From an uncultured Clostridium sp. (GTDB lineage: Bacteria; Bacillota; Clostridia; TANB77; CAG-508): 42,277 bases of DNA. The stretch spans positions 1 through 42,277 of the forward strand of contig CAUBRZ010000013.1 in assembly GCA_958438515.1 (NCBI GenBank), read 5' to 3'. Every line of letters starts with the position of its first letter. Position 1 is the stretch's first letter. Of this stretch, positions 17,231 through 26,507 are shown piece by piece. The notes under the pieces are model-generated. The model saw only the letters and a program-made list of their open reading frames with translations, did not search any database and was not told where the DNA came from. A program made the translations under genes and the position numbers.

Positions 17231-19005
17231 CACTCTTTGCAAATTTTGAATCTATCATTTCTAATTCGTAATCAAATAACTTAAAAATCATATATAATTT
17301 TCTTGTACCACACATAAATAAACACTCTCCTACTTTTGCATTTAGTATCATTTTTTCTTCCTGTTCAGTCAAATTAAATATGTTTACTATGTCTTTTAAG
17401 TCCTTTCCATCACATTTAAAAAATAGTTTATTGGTTGAATTTGCCAATAAACTTTGACCATATAATCTAATTTTTTCATTTAGATAATCTTCAATACTTT
17501 GTGAAATTACACAAATTGAAGAATTATGCTTTCTTGCCATTTTGCTAATGTATCTCACATATTCCAATGTTTGTGGAATGTTAGGATCTATTAGAATATG
17601 ACATTCATCAGCTACAAGCATTGTTCTTTCATTAACATCTTTACTTAAAATATCCCAAGCATAAGACAAAATATTATAATACTGCGCTCTTTTATATTGA
17701 ATTTGAAACTTTTGCATTGTTGATGTATTAAATGTTGTTATTCTAGTATCTACTTCAATGTTTGTATATCCATTCCATATACTAGATGCTTGTCCGATGC
17801 ATATTGGTCTAATTAAAGCTAATAATTTTTCATATACTGTATCTTGATGTTTTTTATTTTCATTATCAATAAAAAAATACAAATCTTCTAAAATTGGAAA
17901 ATCTGTATTTTTTAATTTTGAAATATCTGTTTCTTTCGTAATATTAAATTTAGTGTATAGTTTCTCAAATATTAAATCTAATTTTGAAAACTCTATTTCT
18001 GTTAATGATGGATATAATATTTGAAAAAATGTTTCTAAAAATTGAAAATGCAATGATAAAGCATTTTTTCCTATTTCATCATCTCTATTTATTCTTACTT
18101 GTAATGGATTTAAAACTCCTCCACTATCTATTCCATCACATTCTATTACTTTGCCATTTAATTTTTTACATAAATGATTATATTCATTTTCTACATCTAT
18201 TATTAAAATTTTGGTTGTAGGAATTTCATTTAATATCATATGCTTTACTGCCATACTTTTTCCGAGAGCCTGAACTTCCTACTACAAACATATTGCTGTT
18301 GCCTCTCATTATATCTTGCTGCCATAAATTAAAAATAATAATACCACCATTTTGATTTATTCCCCAATAATATCCGTTTTTATCAATAAAAGTTTCTGTA
18401 TTAAATAGAAATCCTCCTGTAAAAGAACTTGTTAATATATTTCTTTTAAATTTTTTACTTAACTCAGTTTGAATTGTAAAAAAAGGTGCTACTGCTTTAA
18501 AACCATCAAATTGCAAATAATTTGTAAGATTCCTTATTTTCAATTTTTGATGTTGTACTTCATTTTCAACTTCTTTACATTTTTGTTTTAATTCTTCTTT
18601 CTCATCTGCTGAAACTAAAATGTATATTGTTAAATATGATACAACTTCATTATTCTGTATCATTCTATTTATAATTTCACTTGCCTCATTTATTTCTTTT
18701 TCTCTAATTTGTCTACTTGATTCATTTTTTGATATTTGTAATAATCCTGAAGCATCTCTGATTCTTGCATCTAATGAATCAATTAATTCTGCATTGTCAG
18801 TAGGCTCAATATTTATAGAAAATATTGTTCCAATATTTCTAACTAAATTTCCTAACCATTTCAATTCTACATTTGATGGATAATGAACAATTGTATATAC
18901 TTTACAATATCTACTTCCGAAATATATTTTATTTCTTTCAAATGTTAGTCCTCCAGTTGGTGTAATTAAATCTATTAAATTATAATCCGCTTCTTGCTTT
19001 TTTAT
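17217..19005 (-). CDS. VirB4-like conjugation ATPase, +1 shift at CGG, AUA start
   Basis: The energising ATPase of the mating channel (CD1110-type VirB4). The full protein is about 595 residues: an N-terminal domain (LIDLITPTGGLTFERNKI...) and a C-terminal AAA+ domain with Walker B-like LVADECHILID. Walker A is cut by a CGG at 18264: the zero frame gives GSSGSR, while skipping the C gives GSSGSGKS with the invariant Gly-Lys-Ser. The reading frame is open back to 19005 without any NTG start. An ATA there overlaps the methyltransferase stop as ATAA and sits seven bases after AGGTG, so AUA initiation is inferred. The first NTG lies about 46 codons inside conserved sequence. Confidence 0.87.
18262..18264 (-). 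other. CGG +1 shift site B (VirB4 Walker A)
   Basis: TCT CGG AAA. Skipping C yields TCT GGA AAA AGT, restoring Ser-Gly-Lys-Ser of the P-loop. This site fixes the amino acid at the shift as glycine. Confidence 0.92.
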
Positions 19006-19703
19006 TTTTTATCACCTGCCTTTGTTTCTAATGCTTCTTTTATTCTTTGTTTTGCTATTTCATAATATTGGTTATTTATTTCAAAACCTATAAAATTTCT
19101 ATTTTGATTTATTGCTCCAACTAGAGTTGTCCCACTTCCTGCAAAACAATCTAATATTAAATCTCCCTCGTTACTTGAATTTATAATATGATTTTCTATA
19201 AAAGGTAATGGCTTTATGGTTGGATGTTTCCATTTTTTCTTATCGACTTGATTTACTCCTGAAATATAATATTTTCTTTTAGTATGATAATTTCCATATA
19301 GTCTTACTCCCTTTTCTCTTGCAAATACTACATATTCTGTATCAGGCAAATAATTATTATTTGTTAATGGACTAGGATTCATTTTATGCCAAGTTAATAT
19401 TTCATAATTACAATTTTTATTCATAAAATATTCTAGTAGTTCCTTTACCTGCCTTTTAGAACAGTAAATATATATATTTATCTTTTTCATTTTTTGTACT
19501 AATAAATCTAATACTTTTAAATCAAATCCATCCTTTAAATCTAATAATTCATTTGCATAACTATTAAAACTTGATGGATGTTTTAATTTGCTTAAATTTA
19601 ATTTATATGGTGGATCTATTATCACTAAATCGATACTTTTATCATCTAATAGTTTTATTCCTTCCATACAATCCATATTGTAAACATTATTTATTTCTAA
19701 CAC
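19002..19703 (-). CDS. DNA (adenine-N6 or cytosine-N4) methyltransferase
   Basis: A 233-residue class I methyltransferase. The catalytic motif IDPPYKLN lies near residue 30 and the SAM-binding motif DCFAGSGTT near 190, the permuted order typical of DNA methyltransferases with a C-terminal AdoMet site. No endonuclease gene is next to it, so it is a solitary element methylase, likely protecting transferred DNA from host restriction. GTG start with AAGGAG five bases upstream, inside the end of the TraC-like gene. Its stop overlaps the VirB4 start. The element also carries metK, the enzyme that makes its cofactor. Confidence 0.9.
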   Translation of the reverse strand: MLEINNVYNMDCMEGIKLLDDKSIDLVIIDPPYKLNLSKLKHPSSFNSYANELLDLKDGFDLKVLDLLVQKMKKINIYIYCSKRQVKELLEYFMNKNCNYEILTWHKMNPSPLTNNNYLPDTEYVVFAREKGVRLYGNYHTKRKYYISGVNQVDKKKWKHPTIKPLPFIENHIINSSNEGDLILDCFAGSGTTLVGAINQNRNFIGFEINNQYYEIAKQRIKEALETKAGDKK

Positions 19704-20298
19704 TACTTCTCCTTATTTTTATGATGCTATCATCATAATCCACACTCTCCTTTCGAGCAAATTCTGGAATTGTAAAACTTTTAATTAATAATATAATTTC
19801 TGTCTTCTCTAATATTTCAGATTCCAAATCACATTGTTTTAATCTATTTTTCCAGTTTATTGCTCTTTTTTCTAATTTTTCTTCAACATCCTCTGATGCA
19901 TTTTCCCATATACATAGATAAAATTCATTTTCAATAATGTTTTTATTTGCAACCATTTCATGTGTTGCTATAATTCTTTTTTCAACAATTCTTATACTTG
20001 CCTCATCTTTTAATTTTTTCTTTAGATCTTCTTGTTCTTTTATAAAATCTGCAATATCTACCTTTCTAGGAATTATAAAAATAGTATATGGTTGTTGTTC
20101 ATTACTAAACTCAACACTTGAACTATTCATTTTTTGTATAAGTTCCTCTTCTGAAAATAATTCCGTATTTATTGGTTGTACTCTTATAAAAGAAATTACT
20201 TGTTTATCTAATGTATATAAAAAGTTATCTTCAATTTTTCTAATATTTAAAAATTCATTTAATGATTTATTCTCTTTTATTGAAATTCCCTCTTTCAT
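19687..20298 (-). CDS. TraC/VirB4-N-terminal-like conjugal transfer protein
   Basis: About 203 residues from the ATG at 20298, seven bases after AAAGGG; an in-frame ATG at 20325 is also possible. It contains the pattern LNIRKIEDNFLYTLDKQVIS followed by FIRVQPINTELF, which resembles the N-terminal domains that precede VirB4-type ATPases, but it has no Walker motifs. In CD1110-type transfer operons a protein of this size lies between PrgI and VirB4, and here it keeps that position. It probably acts as a channel-base adaptor. It overlaps both neighbouring genes. Confidence 0.6.
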   Translation of the reverse strand: MKEGISIKENKSLNEFLNIRKIEDNFLYTLDKQVISFIRVQPINTELFSEEELIQKMNSSSVEFSNEQQPYTIFIIPRKVDIADFIKEQEDLKKKLKDEASIRIVEKRIIATHEMVANKNIIENEFYLCIWENASEDVEEKLEKRAINWKNRLKQCDLESEILEKTEIILLIKSFTIPEFARKESVDYDDSIIKIRRSSVRNK

Positions 20299-20584
20299 AC
20301 TTATACCCTTTTTGCATAAGTTCATATTTTACGATATTTTTTATATTATCCATTAAAGAAAAACCACTTCTATTTTTAGTAACAAATACAACTGAAATTG
20401 CTGTACTTCCTATAACTAAGAATGTTGCTAATAAAGTGGTTTTCGTTATTTTATATATGCAATATGCAATTATACTTGATATAGCCAAAACAATAATACT
20501 TTTTATTAATTCAGCCATACCATATCCTTCAAAAAATTCAGTTTGCAATTTAATTTGCGATGGTATTTTTACAGTTTTTTTCAT
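20267..20584 (-). CDS. PrgI/VirB3-like inner-membrane transfer protein
   Basis: A 105-residue protein with a short soluble N-terminus (KIPSQIKLQTEFFEG), two closely spaced membrane helices (residues 25-65) and a basic C-terminus. The size, layout and position upstream of the TraC/VirB4 genes match PrgI-family VirB3 equivalents. ATG overlaps the stop of the preceding pilin-like gene as ATGA when that gene is read through its CGG site, which supports the shifted frame. Confidence 0.75.
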   Translation of the reverse strand: MKKTVKIPSQIKLQTEFFEGYGMAELIKSIIVLAISSIIAYCIYKITKTTLLATFLVIGSTAISVVFVTKNRSGFSLMDNIKNIVKYELMQKGYKYERGNFNKRE

Positions 20585-21178
20585 CTACTACCACCTCCAC
20601 CTGCTCCTCCGACCAAATGAATTATTTTCCTTATGATTTATATAATCTTGATATGTAAAGTTAGAAGGAAAAATAAACCCATCTGAATCTCTATAATATG
20701 CTATATCTGCATAATATCCTTTCCAAAACCCTTGACAGTCATTAAATAGTCTTAAATAACTTACATTTTCTACTACTTTGGCTGAAGAATATAGTCCAAA
20801 GGCTTCATGCAATTCTTCATTGTCAGTTAATGCTGCAATTGTTTTATTTGAATCTGTTATAACATATCTTTTTCCATCTATATTTACAACTTCTCTATTT
20901 TGACAATCTTTATCTTCTATTTTAGCAAATGTAATATCACTTGTTTCATCATCTGCAATTCCAGTAGGTGTTCCAAAATAACTTTTAGGGATTTCTAAAA
21001 GGCTTAGTGACAATGTTATTAATATACTTGCTATAACTGTATTTTTTGCTAATTTTATATATTTCATTTTGTTATCAGGCTCTACACTAATTTTTATTAA
21101 TAAGATAATAAATGTTACACCCCCAATAGCGATGCCAATGTTTCTTAAAACTCGTATTATTTCTTGTAAAGTTTCGAT
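20581..21178 (-). CDS. Pilin-like membrane protein, +1 shift at CGG, non-NTG start
   Basis: A protein of about 198 residues with two N-terminal membrane helices (IGIAIGGVTFIILLIKIS and NTVIASILITLSLSLL) and a polar domain. The Gly-rich end SFG-GGAGGGGSR is produced only when the C of CGG (20611) is skipped; the zero frame instead ends GRRSRWRW. The shifted stop TGA overlaps the next ATG. Codons upstream of the first ATG (21067) encode the first helix in frame, so the start must lie upstream. There, GGAGG is eight bases before ATC (21178), and an ATA overlapping the VirB6 stop lies at 21184. Function: likely a channel or pilus subunit. Confidence 0.7.
20609..20611 (-). other. CGG +1 shift site C (pilin-like protein)
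   Basis: GGT CGG AGG. Skipping C reads GGA GGA GCA GGT GGA and ends at a TGA overlapping the next gene's ATG. Confidence 0.8.
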
Positions 21179-21180
21179 TT

Positions 21181-22024
21181 TTATCTCCTCCTTCTTAATC
21201 TAGGTGTCAATGCCCTTAAATTACGTGCTGTATTTCCTGCTGAATTTATAATACTTCCATTTGGTTTTACCAAATATTTTGATAGTATCATTGGTGTATT
21301 TACTGATATTACTGCTATTGCAATAGCATAAATTAAATGTCCATTTATTGTTACTAAAATTGACAAATTCATAAGCGTTAATTGTATTACCAATGTAAAT
21401 GATGTCATTAAAAAGCCTCTTATATATTCAGGAAATACTCCTCCATCTGAATTTAAAAGTCCGAATACTTGCAAATGGTATTCCCATTCTCATTAGTAAC
21501 ATTTCAATTCCCTTCATAATAAATTGGCAAATTAAAACTAGCCAAGTTATCAGTAATACTAAACATGCTACTGCTGTAAAAATACCTCCTGCAATATTTC
21601 CACTTAACACTTCAGATAAACTTACCGTTTTAACAGGCATAGCACCTAAAATGCTATTTAGAAAACTACTTGTGATTCCGACAAATATATCATAAATTTC
21701 TTTACAACAAATCATAATTATTACTGCTTTTAACATTCCAACAATTAAATGGATTGGATTTTTTTCTGCATCCCCATCATTTTGTAAAAAATATATCTTT
21801 ATTAATTTTGCAATAAATACAATTACTAAAATAAAACAAGCGTAATTAAATACAACTTGATATATTCCATTGAAATCTATTTTACTGCCACCCTGCACTT
21901 GTATGCTATTTAATTCTCTTTCTATAAAAAACACCAAATTCACCATACTTTTAAATAATGAATTTAGTGTTGCCTCTGATCCATCAATAAATTTTTGAAT
22001 TAATTCTACAAGCATATCTGCCAT
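21181..22024 (-). CDS. VirB6/TrbL-like channel protein, +1 shift at CGG
   Basis: A polytopic membrane protein of 280 residues when read through. At least five hydrophobic segments lie in the first part (for example VVFNYACFILVIVFIAKLI) and two in the second (TLVIQLTLMNLSILV, YAIAIAVISVNT). The zero frame ends shortly after ATT CGG ACT at 21463. Skipping C gives GIPFASI-GLLNSDGGVF and continues to the basic end RLRRRR. VirB6-like proteins in these elements are of this length, and the Gly-rich turn sits between helices. The N-terminus is MADMLVELIQKF after AGGTGATAAAAA. It forms the inner-membrane part of the mating channel. Confidence 0.82.
21461..21463 (-). other. CGG +1 shift site D (VirB6-like)
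   Basis: ATT CGG ACT. Skipping C reads GGA CTT TTA and joins the two halves of the polytopic protein. Confidence 0.87.
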
Positions 22025-22064
22025 TTTTTATCACCTCTATTCAAAGAAAATTCAATAATTTTAT

Positions 22065-22418
22065 TTATCTGTAGAATCCAAGAATTACATCTATAAGTGC
22101 CAAACCACAAGTAATTAATACCATTGATATTAAAGTAGTTTTAATATTTTGCATATTTCTTCTTCTTTCTCCCTCATCATTTGTTTTTAGGCAATAAACA
22201 TAGTAAATGAAATAACCACCACAAATTGTTATTCCTATACCAGTTAGCCATTTAATTACTGCATTAACTAAATTTTGTGTTCCTATAACTAATTTAGTTT
22301 CTTCAAAACTTGCTGCATGAACTATCTGTTGCATTGCAAATAATAAAACAACAAATAAGATTATTCTTAAACCAATCTTAATTGCTGTTTTTATTTTTTC
22401 TTTATTTTTATTCATCAT
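22065..22418 (-). CDS. TrbC/VirB2-like pilin or small membrane transfer protein
   Basis: A 117-residue protein with a signal-like first helix (IILFVVLLFAMQQIVHA) ending at a possible signal peptidase site, and two further helices flanking a short basic loop (EGERRRNMQN). This is the prepilin layout of VirB2/TrbC proteins. It overlaps the end of the VirD4 gene; ATG at 22418 or 22415, with AAAGGA upstream. It is followed by VirB6, as in related transfer clusters. Confidence 0.65.
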   Translation of the reverse strand: MMNKNKEKIKTAIKIGLRIILFVVLLFAMQQIVHAASFEETKLVIGTQNLVNAVIKWLTGIGITICGGYFIYYVYCLKTNDEGERRRNMQNIKTTLISMVLITCGLALIDVILGFYR

Positions 22419-24378
22419 TGTCCTTTCTCTTCCTACTTACTCTCCAGTTTTCACGAAGTTCTTTTAAATTCTGTCTTTCTTCAAAATCTTCTTCATCCAT
22501 ATTATTTATTTCATCCCAAATGTTCCATATTTTAACCTTTTGAATTTCTCTTATTGGTCTTTCTTCCTCTCTTTTGATTCTTAATTTTTTATTTTCTTCT
22601 TTTGTTCCCATTCCATTTAATTTATTAAAATACATTTTTGATATATCTGGAACATATAATATAGCTGAATATTCACCTGCAATCATTACTAAAATAATTG
22701 GGCTTTGTATTCTTAGCACTTCATCTGCTGTTAACATCTTTCTAGAAATTAAACTCATACTGCTACTACTATTATCATATTTAATATTCGTGTTACTACT
22801 TTCACCATAACTTTGTGCTGAATATACTCCGTAATTTGTCTGATATTTTAGTTGCTGTTTCAACACTATTTGATTTTAAATATATTAGAGTAGCATTGTC
22901 TAAAATATTCTGTGCTCCTTCTTTTCCGTATTTTTCTTCTAGTTGTCCAAAACTTTGAATTGCAATTGTAAATCTGCAATTTCTACCGTCTTGAAACTGT
23001 TAGCATTGACTGAAATGTATCAATTTTTGTAAAGTTAGCAAATTCATCCAATATAAAATTCATTCTTATAGGTAGCTCTCCTCCCGAATTTCTACTGCTA
23101 TCTACAATTGCTGTATATAACTGTTGTACTAATAGACTACCGTAATTTATGATATGTTAATTTATCATCACTCAATAAAATATATATTACTGTTTTCTTT
23201 GTTGCAAAATCTCTTAAATCAAAATCCGATTTTTGTATTGTATCTGCAACATATTCACTTACAAACATTTGTAAAGTAGAAAGTGCTGCCGCCACAAAAC
23301 TTCCTCTTGTTTTTGATGGTGCTGTACCTGCTACTGCAAAAAACTTTTTTATAGGATCTTCTGCTGTTTTATTTTTCATATATTTGTCAATTAACATTTC
23401 ACCATCATCTGCTGTTTTAAACATTTCAGCCACAAAATAATAAGCATTTGTTAAAGTTTGATATTCTCTTCTGCCTTTATTTTCAAGTACCACAGCCATA
23501 ATTGCTGTTTTTATTACACTCTGTTCTCCATTAACCCAGATAGGCTCTGTCTTATCATTTTTTTCTACTAATATATTTACAATATCATTTACAAGACTTT
23601 CAGCAAGTGGAATATTATCATCTTCTACTGCATTTATAACTAAATCTAAAAAATTATAATGATTACTTTTTAAAAAATTTATAAAATCTAATGCAATTAC
23701 ATTATATCCAAGTTCTTTTAATTTTGGTGCTGTATATAAATATAATTCACCTTTTACATCACTAATTAACATATTTTCTGATGCTAACCCAAGCATTGTT
23801 ATACTTGGAATTAAAATTGACCTTGACTTTCCTGATCCTGAGCTACCTATTAAAATCGTATGTAAATTATCTCCAATGAAATGTATTTTTTCTAGATTTC
23901 CATTTCTTTCAAAATTAGTTATTATTCCACCTGAATCAAAACAACTTTCTTTATATTCTTTGTTTCTATCAATTATATTGTAACTAAATATTTTATCATA
24001 GTCCTTCTTTTGTAACCACCAAGCTGTTCCGTATTGTCCATCTCCTGCTGGTACTGGTACTTCTATTTTATCTGTTAATTTTATTGTTTTGCTATGATAT
24101 ATATTTTTAGTTTTATTAGTAAATAATAATAAAAATGTTATTACTATTGTTTCTAATATTATAAATATAAGTAATATTCTTTTGTCTGCGAATAGTGTTT
24201 TTATTATATCTTGTAAATTCAAATTTAGCATACTTTCAAAATCTTTGCTTAATAAAAAATGTAGATTTACAGATGTGTAAGCACATATTCCTATACTAAA
24301 TATTATCGCTATTATAAGTAAAATTTTTCTATTTATGTTTTTTCTCCTTTTTTGGAACTCCACATTCCTCCTTTTCAT
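22408..24378 (-). CDS. VirD4-type coupling protein with three CGG +1 shifts
   Basis: The coupling protein that brings relaxase-DNA to the channel; about 655 residues when read through, the normal family size. Two N-terminal membrane helices are followed by Walker A GSSGSGKS, Walker B MLISDVKGE, and the C-terminal lobe. The frame shifts at 23142 (TTA CGG TAG), 22988 (AGA CGG TAG) and 22831 (TTA CGG AGT). Each skip of C restores the expected family sequence: HKL-GSLLVQQL, SR-GRNCRFTIAIQSF, DKL-GVYSAQSYG. The end has EEDFEERQN and a basic tail. Start chosen at ATG 24378; an upstream in-frame ATG (24417) and a GTG at 24363 are alternatives. Confidence 0.88.
22829..22831 (-). other. CGG +1 shift site E3 (VirD4)
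   Basis: TTA CGG AGT. Skipping C reads GGA and gives DKLGVYSAQS, matching the conserved Leu-Gly after the family's helix. Confidence 0.87.
22986..22988 (-). other. CGG +1 shift site E2 (VirD4)
   Basis: AGA CGG TAG. The zero frame stops at once; skipping C reads GGT AGA AAT, giving the conserved Ser-Arg-Gly-Arg motif. Confidence 0.9.
23140..23142 (-). other. CGG +1 shift site E1 (VirD4)
   Basis: TTA CGG TAG. The zero frame stops at once; skipping C reads GGT AGT CTA and continues with the family sequence. Confidence 0.9.
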
Positions 24379-24419
24379 GTAAATTAAAAGAACATCTACT
24401 TTATAATAAATGTTCATTG

Positions 24420-25652
24420 TTATTTTTCCCAGTTAAAACTAGATGCATTTATTTTATTAATTGCAATATCTTTTTTTGCTTGTTTAGATAATTGTTTTTT
24501 ATATTTTATTTCAAAATTTTTCACATACTTTTCCTCTTGTCTTGCTGAAAAATAAACACAATTAAATATTCTCCATATCAAACTTTCAGTTTCATTATAG
24601 TACATTGTTTTATCATCTTCTATTTTTTGATTTAATAAGGCTCTCTCAAAATTCAAAATTTGATTTCCTATTATCTTTTTTATTTCTTCTTCTGCTTTTT
24701 CTTTTTCCAATTTTTGTGCTTCTTCAATTTTATTTTTATCACTATACTTAAAAGTAATAATTTTCTGTTTTGCCAATATATATTCATTAATTTGCTTTTG
24801 TGTATCTAATGACTTCTCAATAATTTTTTGTGATAAATCATCTACTTTTTTTATAACTTCAGGATACTTCTTTAAATATTGATATTTTATACTTCCACTT
24901 GTTTCTTTTAATAATTTTCTTAATTCTAATAAATCTAATGCAATATTTTTTATATTTCTATATTTAAGTCTTTGTGGAATAATTTTCTTATTTTGATAAT
25001 CTTTTTCATATCTCATCATGTCTTTTAAAAATTTACTATCACTACTTATTTTTTTCAAATTTTGTAATGTTATATTTTCTTGTATTATTTTCTTTTTAGC
25101 AATATCCTTTTCCTTATATAATTGTAATAAATCATCTCTAAAAATGCTATTAGTAAATTCATCTTTCATTTTATTTATTACATTATATTTTATAAAATAA
25201 TTCATTTTTTCTTTTTGCTTACTCCACATCATTACTTGTAAATGTGGATGTCCACTTTCTAAATGAACAGCACCTGCATATTGTAAATCTTCATATTTTA
25301 TATTCATTTTTTTAGCAAAACTTATTAACTTACTTTCAAAAAGTTCTTTCCATTTTTCTTTTGAATCATACCCCAATCTTATTGCATCATATTCATCTAA
25401 TGATATCGTACATCTGAATATTGGCATTTTGTTATATGCTAAATTAGTTATATATGAATTTACTGGCTCTATATCTTTCATTTTTTCTATATCTGGAAAA
25501 TCTGCAATCTTTCCAAATAATCCATGTTCAGTATTTTTATTTTTTATAGCATATTCACTATATGCCAAATAATTTGTATAATTTTTATGTTTAAAAAATG
25601 TAGTTCTTTTATTTGGATTAAATGTTTCAAATAAGAAAATTATATTATTCAT
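24420..25652 (-). CDS. MobP/MobL-type conjugative relaxase
   Basis: A 410-residue relaxase that should nick oriT and pilot the strand. The N-terminal HUH domain shows motif III as HLESGHPHLQVMMW near residue 150, and upstream IFRCTISLDEYDAIRLGY as in MobP3/MobL proteins of Firmicutes. A candidate catalytic Tyr lies in the first 30 residues (KNYTNYLAYSEYA). The C-terminal 200 residues are helical and Lys/Glu-rich. The gene overlaps the ribbon-helix-helix gene upstream by eight bases, and VirD4 follows. It has no acidic EEFE tail. Length is at the short end for the family. Confidence 0.82.
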   Translation of the reverse strand: MNNIIFLFETFNPNKRTTFFKHKNYTNYLAYSEYAIKNKNTEHGLFGKIADFPDIEKMKDIEPVNSYITNLAYNKMPIFRCTISLDEYDAIRLGYDSKEKWKELFESKLISFAKKMNIKYEDLQYAGAVHLESGHPHLQVMMWSKQKEKMNYFIKYNVINKMKDEFTNSIFRDDLLQLYKEKDIAKKKIIQENITLQNLKKISSDSKFLKDMMRYEKDYQNKKIIPQRLKYRNIKNIALDLLELRKLLKETSGSIKYQYLKKYPEVIKKVDDLSQKIIEKSLDTQKQINEYILAKQKIITFKYSDKNKIEEAQKLEKEKAEEEIKKIIGNQILNFERALLNQKIEDDKTMYYNETESLIWRIFNCVYFSARQEEKYVKNFEIKYKKQLSKQAKKDIAINKINASSFNWEK

Positions 25653-26109
25653 TTCTATATAATTCTCCTATTGTATAAAAATCATATAAATCCTGTTTGT
25701 TCATTTTTTCTGTGTCTCGTGATATATAATAATTTGCTTTTTTACGAGCATTATTTAACATATTTATGAACTCCTTATGCATATCATCTCCTAGTAATTT
25801 ATACATTACTTCTCCCTGCAAATATGTGTTTATTACTGATGTTCTTAAATATTTTGCATTTATTTTTCTTTGACTTGCTATAAATGGTTTTAACTTTTCA
25901 TCTAACATTTGATCTAATGCTTTTACTATAAAATCCAAACTTTCTTTATACATTTCAACATTTAGTTCTTTTTCAATCCCTGCCCTTGCTATTTCAGAAA
26001 GACTATTATATGAACTTTTTTCTACCATCTTTTTTAGCATTTCTTTTTTACTTTTTGAAATTCTTATAGTTAATTTTTCTAATTTTTCACTTGATTTTTT
26101 ATTTTCCAA
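25645..26109 (-). CDS. Ribbon-helix-helix relaxosome accessory protein (MobC-like)
   Basis: About 154 residues from the TTG at 26109, which lies five bases after AAGGAGG. The N-terminal half has a ribbon-helix-helix signature (LTIRISKSKKEMLKKMVEKS then LSEIARAGIEKEL), and the C-terminal half is a long helical domain. Such proteins bind oriT and assist the relaxase, and the gene lies directly between the candidate oriT and relaxase. The open frame reaches 26136, but that extension lacks a ribosome binding site. Confidence 0.78.
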   Translation of the reverse strand: MENKKSSEKLEKLTIRISKSKKEMLKKMVEKSSYNSLSEIARAGIEKELNVEMYKESLDFIVKALDQMLDEKLKPFIASQRKINAKYLRTSVINTYLQGEVMYKLLGDDMHKEFINMLNNARKKANYYISRDTEKMNKQDLYDFYTIGELYRNE

Positions 26110-26136
26110 ACTTCCTCCTTGCTCCCACTTTCTCAA

Positions 26137-26276
26137 TCAAAATTGCCTTCAAGCAATTTTGCAGGATCAGGGCGACCTACTGTCACCCCAAAACTGCCTA
26201 AAAGCGTGGCTTTTAGCTGGGTGCTTTAAAAAATAGAGGTAGTCATTTAGACATCCTCAAATTTTCTTAATTTTTA
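26137..26276 (-). other. Candidate origin of transfer (oriT)
   Basis: A 140-base non-coding stretch just upstream of the relaxosome operon. It has two perfect hairpins: CAAAATTGC / GCAATTTTG (26138-26146 and 26153-26161) and CTAAAAGC / GCTTTTAG (26198-26205 and 26209-26216). Between them is an unusually GC-rich segment containing GGCGACCTACTGTCACCCC. Neither hairpin has a U-tract. Position and structure fit an oriT with nick region between or beside the repeats. Confidence 0.6.
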
Positions 26277-26507
26277 TCAATATTCTTCATCTTCTGATAT
26301 TTCTTCTCCTGTAACATCTACATAATCCATTATAATACATAACGCTTCATCATAACTTTTTGCTTCTGTAGTTATCTTATTAAACATTTCTTTTGCCTCT
26401 TCTTCTAGTCCATTTTTCTTTAATGTTCTAGATGCAATTCCCATTAAGTTATAAATATTTCCGTCTTCTCCTAATAATTTGCACTTTGGTTTTTCAGATT
26501 TATTCAA
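26277..26507 (-). CDS. Small acidic element protein, paralogue of its upstream neighbour
   Basis: 76 residues from a TTG at 26507, nine bases after a GGAGG embedded in the acidic tail codons of the upstream gene; an ATG at 26516 has no usable spacing. The core (GNIYNLMGIASRTLKKNGL followed by a SYDEALCIIMDYV segment) is recognisably related to the C-terminal half of the gene at 26500-27072, so a tandem duplication is likely. Similar domains occur on other Firmicute conjugative elements, function unknown. It ends GEEISEDEEY, close to the element's acidic tail. Confidence 0.6.
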   Translation of the reverse strand: MNKSEKPKCKLLGEDGNIYNLMGIASRTLKKNGLEEEAKEMFNKITTEAKSYDEALCIIMDYVDVTGEEISEDEEY

